From Phytoseiulus persimilis (lineage: Eukaryota > Arthropoda > Arachnida > Mesostigmata > Phytoseiidae): 64,000 nucleotides of DNA. The stretch spans positions 4,464,001 through 4,528,000 of the forward strand of contig CM075101.1 of assembly GCA_037576195.1 (NCBI GenBank), written 5' to 3'. Below are positions 1 through 12,138 of this stretch, one piece after another; within the stretch, counting starts at the first letter, position 1; each line of letters begins with the position of its first letter. Both the position numbers and the translations under genes were made by a program. The notes below the pieces were generated by a model. That model worked only from the letters and a program-made list of their open reading frames with translations. It did no database searches and was not told the DNA's origin.

Positions 1-367
1 ATCGTGAGAGTGATGAGATCGTGCGAATTCCGTATCATACTCAATCAAAACTGGGAACATGATGCAACGTGTTGTATTGTATAAGGGGGGTATTATCAGA
101 ACCTGGAAACTCGTGCTTCTCAGGCACCAAGGACTGATTTGGCCAAGGATACGGTTTGATTTGAGATACGATGATGTGGATTGGCGAAGAACTCGATTTG
201 TTTACAAGCACCGGGGCATACCGGCGTTCTTATGAAGCGTGTTGTGCTTGTGCAAACCGGAACGCTGACGCGATCAGCGCTATTCGAGAAAGTTTCGGAA
301 AGCGTTGGGCTGAGGCAACCCGGAAGTTCACGCGGCGACTGGGGCTCTTCAAGCTCCAGACCGAGTT

Positions 368-530
368 CTAAAACACACTGAGCTTCGCCTTCGCCAAGTC
401 GTCTTCGTCGAAGCAGGGAATATGCTCGAGGACGACCTCGGGACCCACTGCGGTTATTCGAACGTTCTTGGGATCGAAAGGCAGGCGAACAATCAATGAG
501 AAATTACGTTGCGTCCGAATCCTCGGAAAT
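368..530 (-). CDS. Unassigned terminal coding exon
   Basis: On the minus strand an open frame with protein-like composition (segments VRLPFDPKNV, TAVGPEVVLEHIPCFDEDD) ends at a TAG at 370-368. It stays open upstream to about position 545, where candidate AG acceptors lie before in-frame stops. I take it as the last exon of a gene whose other exons I could not place. I do not recognise the family. It lies about 0.5 kb downstream of the ribosomal P2 exon on the same strand but bears no resemblance to the acidic Ala-rich tail of P2. It could be a nested or separate gene, or chance. The opposite strand is also open here, which lowers confidence. Confidence 0.35.
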
Positions 531-1014
531 CGCAGTCCTCGAATGAACCCTTATCAGCACTCGATCATGTTCCCGCGCAATATAACACAGCAGCCTTCGG
601 CAGCTGATATGTAAGGGTGCGAGGGATTAGTTTAGCATCCTGAGTCACCGGACAGAGACTGAGGGTCTAGTCCAAGGTTGTAGAATGCCCCATTACCGAG
701 TTTTTTCAACGATTGATGACAGCCGAAACTTCCACCAAAGCAGCTGCACCCACAGGTAGGCAACCGAAACTGATCGAACGTCTATACCAGTTCCCACTTG
801 ATACCCCCGCGGTTGTCTTGGTCGGGGGTGGTCTTCGGTGAGGTCTGCTATATTGCTTTGGCATCATCGCACAACCGAAGAGCTCTACGAAGTTCTCCGG
901 GTGTCAAAGATGTGCCTCGACAAGCCAAAGCCTCCACCAAAAGCGCGCCCAACAGATCCCCGAGCCTGCCATGCGTTAGCTAGCTCATCACTGTTAACGT
1001 TTCGACCAACCCAC

Positions 1015-1137
1015 CTTTTTCAGCTTATCCTTGTCGGATTCGATTCCCACAGAGGAAAGAATCTTCTCGATGTCAGCAGCGGACGGGCTAGCGTTGCCTC
1101 CAAGGGCAGCCAGCAGGTATGCGGCGACGTAACGCAT
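1015..1137 (-). CDS. RpLP2: 60S acidic ribosomal protein P2, first coding exon
   Basis: The exon encodes 41 residues beginning MRYVAAYLLAALGGN, then the SPSAADIEKILSSVGIE segment and ending DKLKK. This is the conserved N-terminal dimerisation domain of the large-subunit stalk protein P2, which with P0 and P1 recruits elongation factors to the ribosome. A good acceptor (tttcag) lies directly before the ATG, so the 5'UTR sits in an upstream exon to the right. The exon ends in phase 0 at AAG|gtgggt. The rest of P2 (hinge, Ala-rich linker, acidic tail ending in the conserved GFGLFD-type motif) is not visible in the remaining 1 kb to the left. It is either beyond the window edge or lost. Family assignment is firm; intactness of the gene is not shown. 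Confidence 0.85.
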
Positions 1138-1260
1138 CTGAAATTGAAGATCCCCTCGTCAACATTCGGGTCAATCCGTTCCTTGGCTCGGAATGTGTTC
1201 AAGCCCACTGAGCGAATGGAGGTGGCGTCTATCGATGTCATCACCGAGTAGCTCACTTCT
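1138..1260 (-). other. Probable P2 5'UTR intron end and leader region
   Basis: Directly upstream of the P2 start codon is a pyrimidine-rich acceptor ending in cag, as expected for a ribosomal protein gene whose leader is spliced just before the ATG. I could not place the upstream leader exon or a TOP start site. Confidence 0.3.
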
Positions 1261-1670
1261 CTTCGCGATGAACTCGTTTGACAACAGGAAACACATCCGA
1301 ATCCGGGAATATTCTTCCTACCACGTGGCTAGGCCTAGAGCCCGGAGTCGGTATACGCTTCTCAAACCGTATCGCAAGATATTACAATCCCAAATAGTTC
1401 TCAATCATCAAACTGAAGTGGCAGCTAGCCACCAGTGGTGTCCCAATACCTCAATTCGGGAAGAAAGCGGAAAATACTCACGTTTAAGTCTTCGTGACAC
1501 GAAACGTGCTCTCCGCAAAGAATCGAAACGGGGAAAAGGGACCGGATATGGTAACCAGCGGTGAACACAATCGTCTGTCCCTCTCTCTCTTTCATAAACA
1601 GTCTTTGGCGCGAGAATTCGAAACCCGGCGCGTGGACGCCAAAACCCACACTTCGACATGGCCCAAGCGG

Positions 1671-1800
1671 CGCACGTCAATTGGGCGCCGGCGTCAATTG
1701 GGCTCCGGCGTCAATTGGGCTCCAGCGTCAATTGGGCTCCGGCGTCGATTGGGCTCCGCCGTCAGTTGGGCGCCAGCGTCAATTGGGCCCCAGCGCAGGG
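1671..1800 (+). repeat. 17-bp minisatellite array, left arm
   Basis: About seven tandem copies of a 17-bp unit close to GGCGTCAATTGGGCTCC. Because 17 is not a multiple of three, all three frames stay open through it and produce spurious ORFs. A second array of the same unit in opposite orientation lies about 520 bp downstream, so the two can pair as hairpin arms. Confidence 0.9.
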
Positions 1801-2315
1801 TCGTCCCTGTGAGCTTTCATCATACCCACAATACACTCAGCTGCGTCCGCGGAGAGCCCACTCATAGAATGTGGGAGCGTGTCCTTCCAGGTCCTTGGAG
1901 GGACGATCTCCCGGCTTCGTCAAACATGGGATTTTGCTGAAAATGCGTCGATGGTCTCCGCTTGCTGGAGGGTTCCGCGGAAGGAATGGACCCTCATCGG
2001 AAGTACGCGAATGGAGAGAAAACGCCCGTTGAGCATGGATTCGAATATACGTCCGCTCAATATTGGAACCACGGAGATCATTTCCAAACAATTTCACTCA
2101 TTGATTGCAGTGTACAATCAATTTCCACTTTCGATGCGTTGATGATGAAATCTAGATTTTTGCTAGTCTTCCGGGTTCCATTGAACGAGCGAGCCGCTCA
2201 GCTCAGCGAATTATCTCCCTCCCGTGGATATTCTTGTACATTCATCAAATTTCGAACGCGATGAATCATATTCCAAGGGCCACCATATTCCCAAGCTCGA
2301 GTCCACCTTCGAGGC

Positions 2316-2450
2316 GGAGCCCAATTGACGCCAGCGCCCAACCGACGCCGGCGCCCAATCGACTCCGGAGCCCAATTGACGTCAGTGCCCAACCGACGCC
2401 GGCGCCCAATTGATGCCAGCACCCAATCGACTCCGGCGCCCAAATGACGC
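2316..2450 (-). repeat. 17-bp minisatellite array, right inverted arm
   Basis: About eight degenerate copies of GCGCCCAATTGACGCCG, which is the reverse complement of the unit at 1671-1800. The pair has the layout of a foldback-type element: tandem short repeats forming inverted ends around a unique middle of about 0.5 kb. No target duplication could be fixed. Confidence 0.9.
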
Positions 2451-4928
2451 GCTCCGGGCCCAAGTTCCGCGGGCAATCCTTACGAGAACCCAAGGCGCAA
2501 CTTGCGAGTAGCGCTTCGTTCCACCCTGGCCGAACAAGAGCGGCAATAGAGGAAACAGCGCACAGGGGTGGAAGAACGCCCTCGACGGTCCGCCCTGCGG
2601 CCGCCCCCTACTACGGTACTGCGGGCATGTCACTCATTCTCATTTGGAGTCGCGGATGCTCCCTGTTCGAAGTCTTGGAACAATGACACTGTTCTTCCAT
2701 GAGTCTGTGCTGACAGATTCATTCTACCCAGCGCTCCAAACGATTCTAGTTACATCGGCGAGAGATTCGCTGCGGTTCGAGCCAATAGCGACTTCCAAAC
2801 CTGGCGGTCCTGTCGATCGAGCATGATCCCTCGAATGACATCGATATTGGCGATGCGATCAATGAGCTCGCGTTGATGGGAACCCGACAGATTCAGTTGT
2901 GGAGCTCGAATCCGTCTGGATGAAGCCCCCGACCGGATCAGTACATTTCATGTTTCAATTCATGTTATTCTGGCTGATGTTTTCTGTCTCTGTGGGAGGA
3001 GGGGGGCCATCCTCGTTGGCCGCCCAGGGCATCAGAGACCCTTGTAACGCCACTGAACGAACGTGTTCGACGGATTCGACGAAGACAGTTACCTGAGAAA
3101 ATTTTTCGTTTCCTCGAGACGGTATTCCTCGAAGACCAAGACTCTCCGAGTCCTCACTCCGAGACACAGGAAAGCGCCCCGACCGCGAGTTTCCGGTCAC
3201 TTATCACCACTCGGAGCTTTCGACATTACCGCGCTCAGAGCGAAGAAGATTGTTCTGCACGGCAGAGGGGTGAGTCGTTACTGATCTTCCCCACGAAGAG
3301 CATTCAACACAGAGACGCAGGAAGCCGAGAGTACATCGACATCCTCGATTTTTTTCAGTTCTCTGCGAATTGTCAACGGATAGCCGAAGCATATCTCCTT
3401 CGCTGATGGACTTCATCTGTTAGAGCTCTTTTGTGGGTTTCTGAAAGAAGGCTGCCAGTCGAAGCCGATTCTCATTTGTCACGCACACCAGCTCGCTCGC
3501 GCTTCATTATGCTGACGCCTTTCAACGAAAACCGAGGCAACAGAAAGGGTTCTCTTTTCGACACTTCGAGTCTCGATATAGAAAAGAACTACTCTCGTCC
3601 GAACCCCTCGTAATCTGTTGAGATCTTTCCAAACCTGGCGACCAATGGAGAATCGCCACGTTCCCAACAGCCGCTCTCGATTCTTGGCTGAGTGCTTCGC
3701 TGTTTGATAGTCATTTCTGAACGTAGCAAGTTGAAGGATGCGCTCCCAACTGTCAGTTGGTTGGAACAATATCCGCGCACTGTTGGAATTAGGGCTGCTC
3801 GCCCTTCCTAGCGTTTTTGTTCACCGAATAATCTGGAATTTCAGCCAATCAATTCGGTTGATTGGGATTGACTGAAGGCGAGGGGAGTCTATCGAGGATT
3901 TGCTTGCGTAAAGTTGTCGAGTCTCAAACGGAATCAGATGTGAATAGTGATGAGTGAATGTTGGATAGTCAGGGCCGATGCCGATAGGAGAAAATTGAGC
4001 CGCGAAAAGAGGAGAAGAAACGATGGTCAGGACGCTGATGGTAGTTCCTAATGAAGTTACGCGCCGTTAAGATTTCGACAGTTACCGTGTGGAGCCGGGT
4101 CCACATGGCCAGCCGGCTTCAGACGACCCGCCCTGAATTTAACTCGGCAGCCGCCACCCACAACCCGGCGCCGCTCCGGGTACCTCTTGTGTGCTGACAG
4201 GTTGAAACTCCGGGTTTTGGGCGCGGTCAGACATCGAAGCCTTTTATACGAGAGAGCATTGTATCCGATGACCCGAACACTCTCCAGAAGCTTTCCACTC
4301 ATATCCCCGAGTCTGAGCTTGAGCGGGAGAGCCAGGTCCAAAACGACAACAACCCGACTGACGAACCATGTCAGCGGCGAATTCTCCGAGCGCCACCGGG
4401 CTTCCTCTACTCAAAGTTTTTCTGCCAGGTTCTATGGATCCGGTTGTGGCCATCATAGTACGAACTTTGCTGATGTTAAAACGGTGCAATCGTGAGACTG
4501 ATAGTTGATCGATTCGCAATGCAAATTTATCAGAAACCGACATTGGCAGTCAGGAGGCGCTGCCATCAGTTCCGTGCCGTAGGAATCTTCCTAATTGATG
4601 GCAGTACCGGTCCCACCGACGGATGTCATGAGCAGCATTGTTCAGTCCATGGAGAGCATGATTCTATCCTCGAGAGTGAGAGGAAACTATCTGTCTTTCT
4701 ATTCTCTTATCAGATGGAGGCAGCTGATCTAGCAGTTCATTCATTCGTCTCAAAGCGTTCCCGAGCAAATCCGTGGCTCCGACTCGCTCGAGGCGGGTTT
4801 TCCGTAGCGACTTGAGGCGGGGGCCCCGCTGAAACTAGCGGGCTGCTGAGAAGAGCAGGCAACAGAGCAGCAGGCCTTCTTGTTGCCGCAATAGTAGTCC
4901 GCCCAGTAGAGCTGAGCGAGAAGTGTTC
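2451..4928. other. Gene-free stretch
   Basis: I see no supported gene here. One short plus-strand frame at 2950-3096 starts with a signal-peptide-like hydrophobic segment (MFQFMLFWLMFSVSV), but it has no convincing splice donor or continuation. Confidence 0.3.
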
Positions 4929-4934
4929 TATAAA
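4929..4934 (+). promoter_or_regulatory. TATA box of the 4982-5395 gene
   Basis: TATAAA lies 48 bp before the ATG of the small two-exon gene. A cat-containing initiator-like stretch falls between them, about 20-25 bp downstream of the box. Confidence 0.4.
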
Positions 4935-4981
4935 CCTAGTGCGGTTTGTGTCATACGCGCGTTTTCTAACTGTTTGGTGTC

Positions 4982-5395
4982 ATGGAAGAATTGGAGTGCA
5001 CTCCGCTCCTCGACGGAGTTCGCAAGATTTTGGCCCGATCGACAGGCGGCTCCCAAGACTCGGAGTTTGGTGGAGTTGTCTTGAGGCAAGTGCCGGTGGC
5101 TCAGAGGGTGGTTCCCCAAGAAGACATCCGAGGTGAAGTGATGGACTTCGTGGTGCAACAGATCGAGGACACGTGAGTGCACTTCTCTTGACTTGAGTGA
5201 TCTCTGTGGGAATCATGATACGGCGATTGGTACTTCAGTTTCGTCCTTCCGAATAATAGAGACAAAGTTTCTAACGACTCATCAGTTCCGACGTTGGGCG
5301 GCCGTTCTACTGTACGGTGCGAGACACCTCCCGGGAGTGGAGTTTCTAGTAATCGCTTCAAGATTCAGAGCGTTTTCCTCGGAAAATTACCCTGA
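4982..5395 (+). CDS. Small two-exon gene, unknown family
   Basis: Exon 1 (4982-5172) starts with ATG, encodes MEELECTPLLDGVRKIL and onward, and ends in phase 2 at GACAC|gtgagt. Exon 2 (5239-5395) follows acceptor acttcag, restores the frame exactly and ends at TGA. The intron is 66 bp and the predicted protein is 115 residues with no signal peptide or membrane segment. The middle (PQEDIRGEVMDFVVQQIED) looks helical. The C-terminal part is Ser/Thr/Gly-rich and carries SNRFKI, which fits the RFx[V/I] pattern that docks OSR1/SPAK kinases; that link is only a motif match. Splice phase, strong sites and a TATA box support a real gene. I do not recognise the family. The same exon 1 could in principle belong to a longer gene. 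Confidence 0.6.
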
Positions 5396-8300
5396 ATAAG
5401 TTCACCTTCATAGAAGATGACAGCCGTCGCCTCATGCCGGTGACCGATACCGCATAACACACTCAGATCTGTTGTGAATGCGTGATCTGAAAACCGAATC
5501 GGATCTTCGGATCCCACGCTCAAATTTGCCCCAATTCTCTCGTAACTATGAAATTGTTGACGAACTCATTGGGAATCTTGCCCATTCCAATAAGCCACCG
5601 CGTTTAACGACGTACCCCCCTTCATTGATACCGTTGGCCTCCACTTTTCGCCCGCTAGTTGCTAGAAATTTTGATCTATGGACTCGAATGAGCCTCTTCC
5701 AAACGACATCATCTATAGGGCCCATGCTGCGCTGTGATTCTCGCTCGTGGTATACCGCCCATGGCCAGTATAACAGCGCTGAAGTACTGGGAGTGAGAGA
5801 ATGGGTCGCGAGAGAACTTCTCATGAGAGCAAACGGCAGTGCCCTCCTTCCATACCCGGGAGTGACTGGAGAATCTTCATGTTATCAGGGAGTCGGAGGG
5901 TAACTGCTAGTATGGTATGGCGCTACATGGTCTGGAGCAGTGAGTCATGTAGTTGGTGTTGGAGCCGTGCTGGATCTGGTGGATCAGAATCCGGCTCCAT
6001 TTCCAACTCGACTCGTTCAGCAGTTGGCCAGCCAGGTCCAAGGAGGGAGTCTTCGCTCCCTTCGTCGCCGCCGTCAGCTTCGCGAAGTGTTGCCGTGAAC
6101 GGAGAAGACGAGGCAATTGTGCAGTTCCTATCCAGCCAACCAGTCGACGGGCAGACCGACCGACCGGCCAACCAACCGACCAAGCAGCCATGCTTCTGCC
6201 AGCCTACCTCGTCTCGCGGTTCGCTCCCCCTCACAGACCGAGCGCCACTGCAACAAAAAATAGACGAGTGTGTCCGTTCGACGCAAGGGTTTCGCGGTTG
6301 ACGATCATTACTTCGGTTCGGTTCAGCACAGAAACTGTGTTTGTCGGGCGGGCAGGTTGGCCGAGATCCTCATGGACTGCAAACTGACTTAAAGATCCAT
6401 TCAAACTTTCTAATGAGCGAAGAGAACTTCTCCTCCTTCGCCATCTATGTTAGAAAGTGTTATCGATGCGGCTTATCGGACTGATGATTCATTTCTTACA
6501 ACTTTACTTCTCCGTTTAGAAAACAATTTTCCGGAGTGTTGTCGAGAACCGGTACAATCAGTTAGTCCGAGAAGAAATCGCAGCACGAATTGAGTGGAAA
6601 ACCAACGCGGCGCATCGCGCGAGATGCTGCTACTCATGAGGAACAATCCGGCCGTTAAATCGGCCGCGTTTGTGTCGCCCATAGCGCTCAGAAATTTGCG
6701 TCTCGGCGTGCGTTGTACGGGAAGAGCCTTGACGCGGCAAGCACGATGTCAGGGGGCGTTTGGCCAATTTAGACTTGAAAGCATATTTAGCTTTGCAAGC
6801 CACCGGGATCCCGCTGTCTTCTGCGACGCCCATAGTCAACGACGGCTCCAAGCACAAGACGGAATGCTGGGAAAATCACAAGAATCGATTTGGTAACTGT
6901 GCTGTTGTAGAAGCGCTCATTCATCGGGAAATCTTGGAGATGGCAACTGTCGACAACTAGAACGGATATCCGATCATTTCGAGAACGAAACGCGAGCCGA
7001 AGAGAAGGCATGAAGCTGATCAATGTGGCTAAATTTTCCGAGGAGAATGATCAAAATGTTATCAAGCGTCGTGTTTGAGCAGAGCTTCCTGAATCCAAGT
7101 TTTTACCGTTGATGAGCTAGGGCTGATCTGAATTCTAGGCAGCTCGCGATGAGGTAGCAATGGCGAAACATTTATCTCATTCCTTTGGGGAGGATTTCAT
7201 CGCCGAGAGTGTCTTCTCGAAAAGAGAAGAAGACCGAACAGGAAAAAATGCGCAGCTCAGATGTTTTTAGCCCGAGTTCCCAACTACCGCGGACCAGGAG
7301 GCGATCAAAAAATCTTATGAAGCTGACGATTCTTCATGAAGTGCGTTCTACCGTGCGAACTTGGATTGAAGTTCTCGTTAGATTTCGTGAGTTGAATCTC
7401 ATCCCCGTGGACTTTCGCCCCTGTTCCGGCCGATTGCCCCAAGTTCGAATTCTGTTCGCCGATTTTGATGGCCGGTTGTTGTTACCAAATCGCGAGCTCT
7501 TCATTATTGATTGATCCGATGCCATTTCTGTTCGTCGTTGGCTTAAGTGTACGAACGCTGATGGTCTATTGGCTTGTGTGACTCGGTGCCAAACGCTAAC
7601 TGTATCGAGATGGGTCTCCCGAGTGTTCGATCAGTTTTGTGGTCTGTTTTCATTACGTCACGATTCTCCCGCATCAAAGACGCGCGCTCGGTCTCGTGAA
7701 CAGTGCGCTACCTATGACTCGCGCATGACTCAGTTCCAGCGAAGCTTCCCACTCAAGACCGCACCACCGAATCGCTCGATGATTTTGCATGACGTGTCGG
7801 ATGAAAACAGGCGACGGCCTTGAACCATATACAGCCGAAACTATCTCGAAGCCGTTCCCCCGCTCGAAGGTTCGCTTTGAAACAAATACGGCGGATGCGT
7901 AGTGGAAAATTGGATTTCGATCGAAATTATGGAATTTCCGATGTGCTTGAATTCAATCAGCGTTCACGAGGCACCGCCCAACGAAATGTCCGAAAGTATC
8001 CTGGGGTAGAACGGATCGCTGACTTCTGAAGTTTTTTCGTTTCGACAGCGTCGTGCGAAGACTTTCCGGCTGGCTTACGTTCGCATTCTAATTTGTTCGG
8101 CCGGATCCACCACCGATAGATTCCGCGGCAAGGGAAGAGCCGACCTCGTGGAAGAATGGAAGAGGTCATACCGTGGCCGAAACGTTCCCTCTATGGTAGT
8201 AGCAATCTAATAAAGCGGCCAATAAGAATCAACTCTGCCGATTGGATCTAAGAGCAATGCATGCCAAGCGGCAGCAGCGTCAGACGCACGAACTTCGTTG

Positions 8301-11300
8301 TATCAGCGATCCGCGCCGATCCTCCACCCCTTGCTTGATCTTCATTCGTGATGAAACTTCGCAGTTTTTGAATGAGATTAACTCTGAATCACTAATGATC
8401 ATCATTGTGGGAGAGGAGCGGAGCTAGCTGCCGCGGGAGCTCGTAGTTTGCACACATTGCAGTGCAAATATAAATAATCATGATAATGGCCGCTAAACTG
8501 GCAGCGCTGAGCGGAGGATGATTGTTCTGGTCGATCCATTTGAAGATCGCCTTCGACGAGCCCTCCAACATCTGGAGCCAATCGAATGATGGGCGCCGTC
8601 ATTCCCTCGGAAACACTCCCGCATTATCCCCTGCTGCTGATCCCGCCATTGATCTGTCAGGGTTTGCTCGGAGGAGTCATATTGAAGTTCTATCACCTAC
8701 GACATTCTGATCTTGCCCTCGGAACATGCGAATGTGTTGTGTGACTAACACTGCTTGAATGATTAGCTTCAGAAGTTTCACAGCTGCCAGAGTCCATTAA
8801 CGTGGATTGTCGATTCGATATCGAACGGTCATGAATTTGCATCACCGACACTCTGTTTCGTATGAGCTCTGTCTTCGAATCAGAGGAGCGGCATGAGACG
8901 AGCTGACGGCGAGCACGTCGGAGCATTCCAACCTGTGGCAGTTCGAGATACTTCTGGGACACATAGATGGAGCTTCGAAATCGGTCTTCGTAGCTTCCTC
9001 GAGAAGTTCTCGGGATTAATCCCACAGTCGAGACAGAGTGGAAGACCGAATCAGGGAAAGTTTCGACAAAGTTCGAAGCAAAGTTTCCTTTCGTGACTTT
9101 GGGAATGACCCCCTTAGAGACTCGGGCTGGAGCACTTCTCGTCTGTTAAGCTCGCAAGATGAGCAAACCTAAAAGCCCAGGCATTGGAGGGAGCTACATC
9201 TGCTGTCTTTGCGCTTGGAGACGTTGCGAGTTCTCTGTTCATCAATCGTTCCTCAAGTTCGGGGTTGCGAGAATTCGATCGTTGTTTTGATCCTCTGAGC
9301 GATTTTGTCTAAGTGGTTCCCGAGCCGCGCAGCGAGCTCCTATAAATAGATGCTCGATGACATCGGGGTTCGCTGTATCTGTTGGATGTTCTCTTGTGTA
9401 GTTGACAGTTAGTGTGTACTTGGCAGCTAGCTTGAACCCAACTGATACACTGAGAGAATGTCGGTCGCAGGCTGAATCTATCCTGCTCTCGAACTGGGGA
9501 GTCTCGTCGTCGACTCAGCAACAGGACACTCGAGTGATTACGGGAGTGTCGCGTGTTGGTTACTTCCTCCTCCAAAGGCGAGTCCACTCCTGATGAAGGA
9601 AGAGAGCTTCTGAATAATCTGTCCTGGAGCAGTCTATTTCGGGTTTGAGGTGTGTCTTGAACTCAGCTGTTCAGAGGTCAAAGAGCCCCTGGATCAAAAT
9701 AGCGCTCCAACTTCACGTCCGACAAAGGACCTTGACCAAGTCGGATGCCGCTTGTAGTCAGCCACTGCACGCCGTACTGTACATAGGTGGATTTCTTTTG
9801 AGCTTCACAGAAAATGACAGCTCGCACTAAGGAGCGTTCCGCGCCTCAACCAACGTGGAAGCGATTTCAAGAATCCGGAGAACATTTTGGAACAGATGAC
9901 CGATGTTCTCCTGTGATGTCCTAATCATCCAACTGAGTCTTCCCCCGAGGATTCACGTCAGCGATCCCTGTTTTAGAATCGTTGGCAGCCGGTACTTGAA
10001 CGTGTGAGGCAGATTCTATCTTATGTTCGAGAGCACAGAGGAATACGTGATTTTGGCAAGTTGCTCAATCGGAACCACTGTTCCGCATGTGAGGTAGCCC
10101 GAAGGACAGAGGGTCATCAAGCTCCGCTATCCAGAACTCTTGTTCCGGATCACGGAGGGAAACGCGGCTAAATACATCGTTAACGAAGACCCCGAGTCCA
10201 AATCCCGTTTCGTCGTGGCTACTCGGAACCTGCAAAAAGTCAGACTGCAACTGGGGCGTGCCGGAGCCGCCGGCATCGGGCAGAGTTTCGGAACCTTCCT
10301 CGTGCTGAATTTGTGTTCACTTTTCCTCTCGTCCGGTCAACCATTCCACGCTTCCTCCCTTCCGTTCAGAGAAGATGGCTCTTGTCTAGACGGGTCCGGT
10401 CCTGGAGGACGGGCGCCTCCAAGTCCCCGAGGAAATGGTTGTTTGAGCTCTTGTGGCGCCTCTGAGTCTGCTCGGGGTTATTCTCCCTCTTCACCTCTAC
10501 TCGCCGCCGTAAGGAGCAGCGACAATGGGGGACGGGGGAGGAGGAGTCCTGGCGGATCTTGCATGCCAGGCATCGTATGAGCCTCGGGTCGAGTCATTCG
10601 ACGCGTGTCGCACCACCCGACCCAGCTCAAGCAGCAAGTGCATCGAAACTGCCACTTAATATGAAACGAGCGAATTGAGTTGAAAGGAGCCAGTTGGCTC
10701 CGTGTGCTTCTTCATCTGGAAACTCCAAACCGAGCCCCCATAGCTAACCAACCTCTCTCTTTTCGGAGCCGCTTCCCTTGGTCTCAGCAACACCTGAGAA
10801 CGCAGTTTCACGCCTCTCTCCAGTCAGGAGTTCCATTTCTCTATGTGTGTTGCTCGAGACTCCTGGAATTGGTTTTCATTCTGTTGATCTCAAGTGGGAC
10901 TATGCCACTCACGCCGAGGTCGGAACACGCGAAGAGCCCCATCATGAGGATCCCTCACGGAACCATCCCCCTGCGTCGTTTGAAGGATGTCTGTTCTCGA
11001 TTTGTGACCATGCGACGCTTTGGCACCAATCCAGCGACCCAGAACAGTTATGTATCTGGCTACTTTCTTCATGAGCGTCCCTCCCCCCCCCCCATTCATG
11101 TAGTCGTCGTTTCTGATCTCAAAAATGGACGGTACCGATGCTGCTCGTTTGTCACTGCTTGAAACAACCGCCTTTACTGGCTCCGGTCGTTCCTTCCTTC
11201 GCGAGTTTTGTGCCGTGTCACTAATCAACACCTTTATAGTTCCATAATCTGGAATCGAGAGACGCTCGTGCGTTCGGTATTTGATTGCAACGCCGTGCAG

Positions 11301-12138
11301 TTTCTGACGAGTATGCGATCGGGGATCTCTCTTTTGAGGAACGCGAATCACCGGCGAACGGCCACGAAGGAAACCGTGGGTCGGTCAATCAATCGCTCGA
11401 GGTGGAGAGCTTTTGTTCAAGTCTCAACCACATGCCGCCGCTCGCGTTTGCAGCTCGTTCCACTGCTGTCTCTTCTTTTTTCTGGTGCCCGTGATCGGGA
11501 ATCTTCAGAATCAGCTTTGACTTCTCCTTGAGTCAAGTCACCGACTTCGGGTACTGCGGCAACAACTGCCTCGGCGAGATAGCATCTTCAGTTTGGGAAG
11601 CGAGTCTGTCTTGATAGTCAGCTTTGAAAGTTTTCGAACTGAATCCCATATCGGTCATACATTCAATGCGTTCCGTGAAGACTACACAATCGCGTTGGAT
11701 TTGCGCAGCCAGCTTGAGGATTTGTCGCTCAGTCAAGCGAGTTATTGTCCGCTTGTCTGACTGACTCGATAGCAGCATGGGAGTTTACAGAAAGAGCGAG
11801 AATACTGGCTGCAGACAATTGTAGCAGAAAGCACGCCTTGCTAGCGTGTGCTGCGTACATCAGAATCGTCCGAAGTTCATCCTGATTCTTATTCCGTTCC
11901 AGGGATCTCTCTCCCTCTTATGTCTGGGCCATTGCGAGCAAAGTCGCGAACAAAATCTCCGAGGCGATACCTTCAAGTGAGTGAACTCGGGAGTGAGTTC
12001 TTCGAGGAATTGAGCTGATGCAGACAACTCAGAACTATCGAGCTGGGATTCCCTCCAAACCCATCCGCGAAATTCCCCGGAGGCCGGTCGGCTCAACCAG
12101 GAGGCTAATTTACGGCTGCTGCCATTCACGTATTGCAG
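5396..12138. other. Long stretch without a supported gene
   Basis: I find no recognisable gene. Open stretches with protein-like composition occur at about 6760-6960 (plus), 7185-7514 (plus) and 10110-10330 (plus, RVIKLRYPELLFRITEG then KYIVNEDPESKSRF), but none could be joined to good splice sites or assigned to a family. The 5' exon or exons of the phosphatase gene that begins at 12139 may lie here. Confidence 0.4.

Noticed and set aside
1494-1940. Overlapping plus-strand ORFs with repeated NWAP/ASIGL peptides
   Set aside because: They are created by the 17-bp tandem repeat reading through in all three frames.
7446-7500. Reverse-transcriptase-like string LFADFDG
   Set aside because: It lacks the YADD-type acidic pair and the surrounding reverse-transcriptase blocks.
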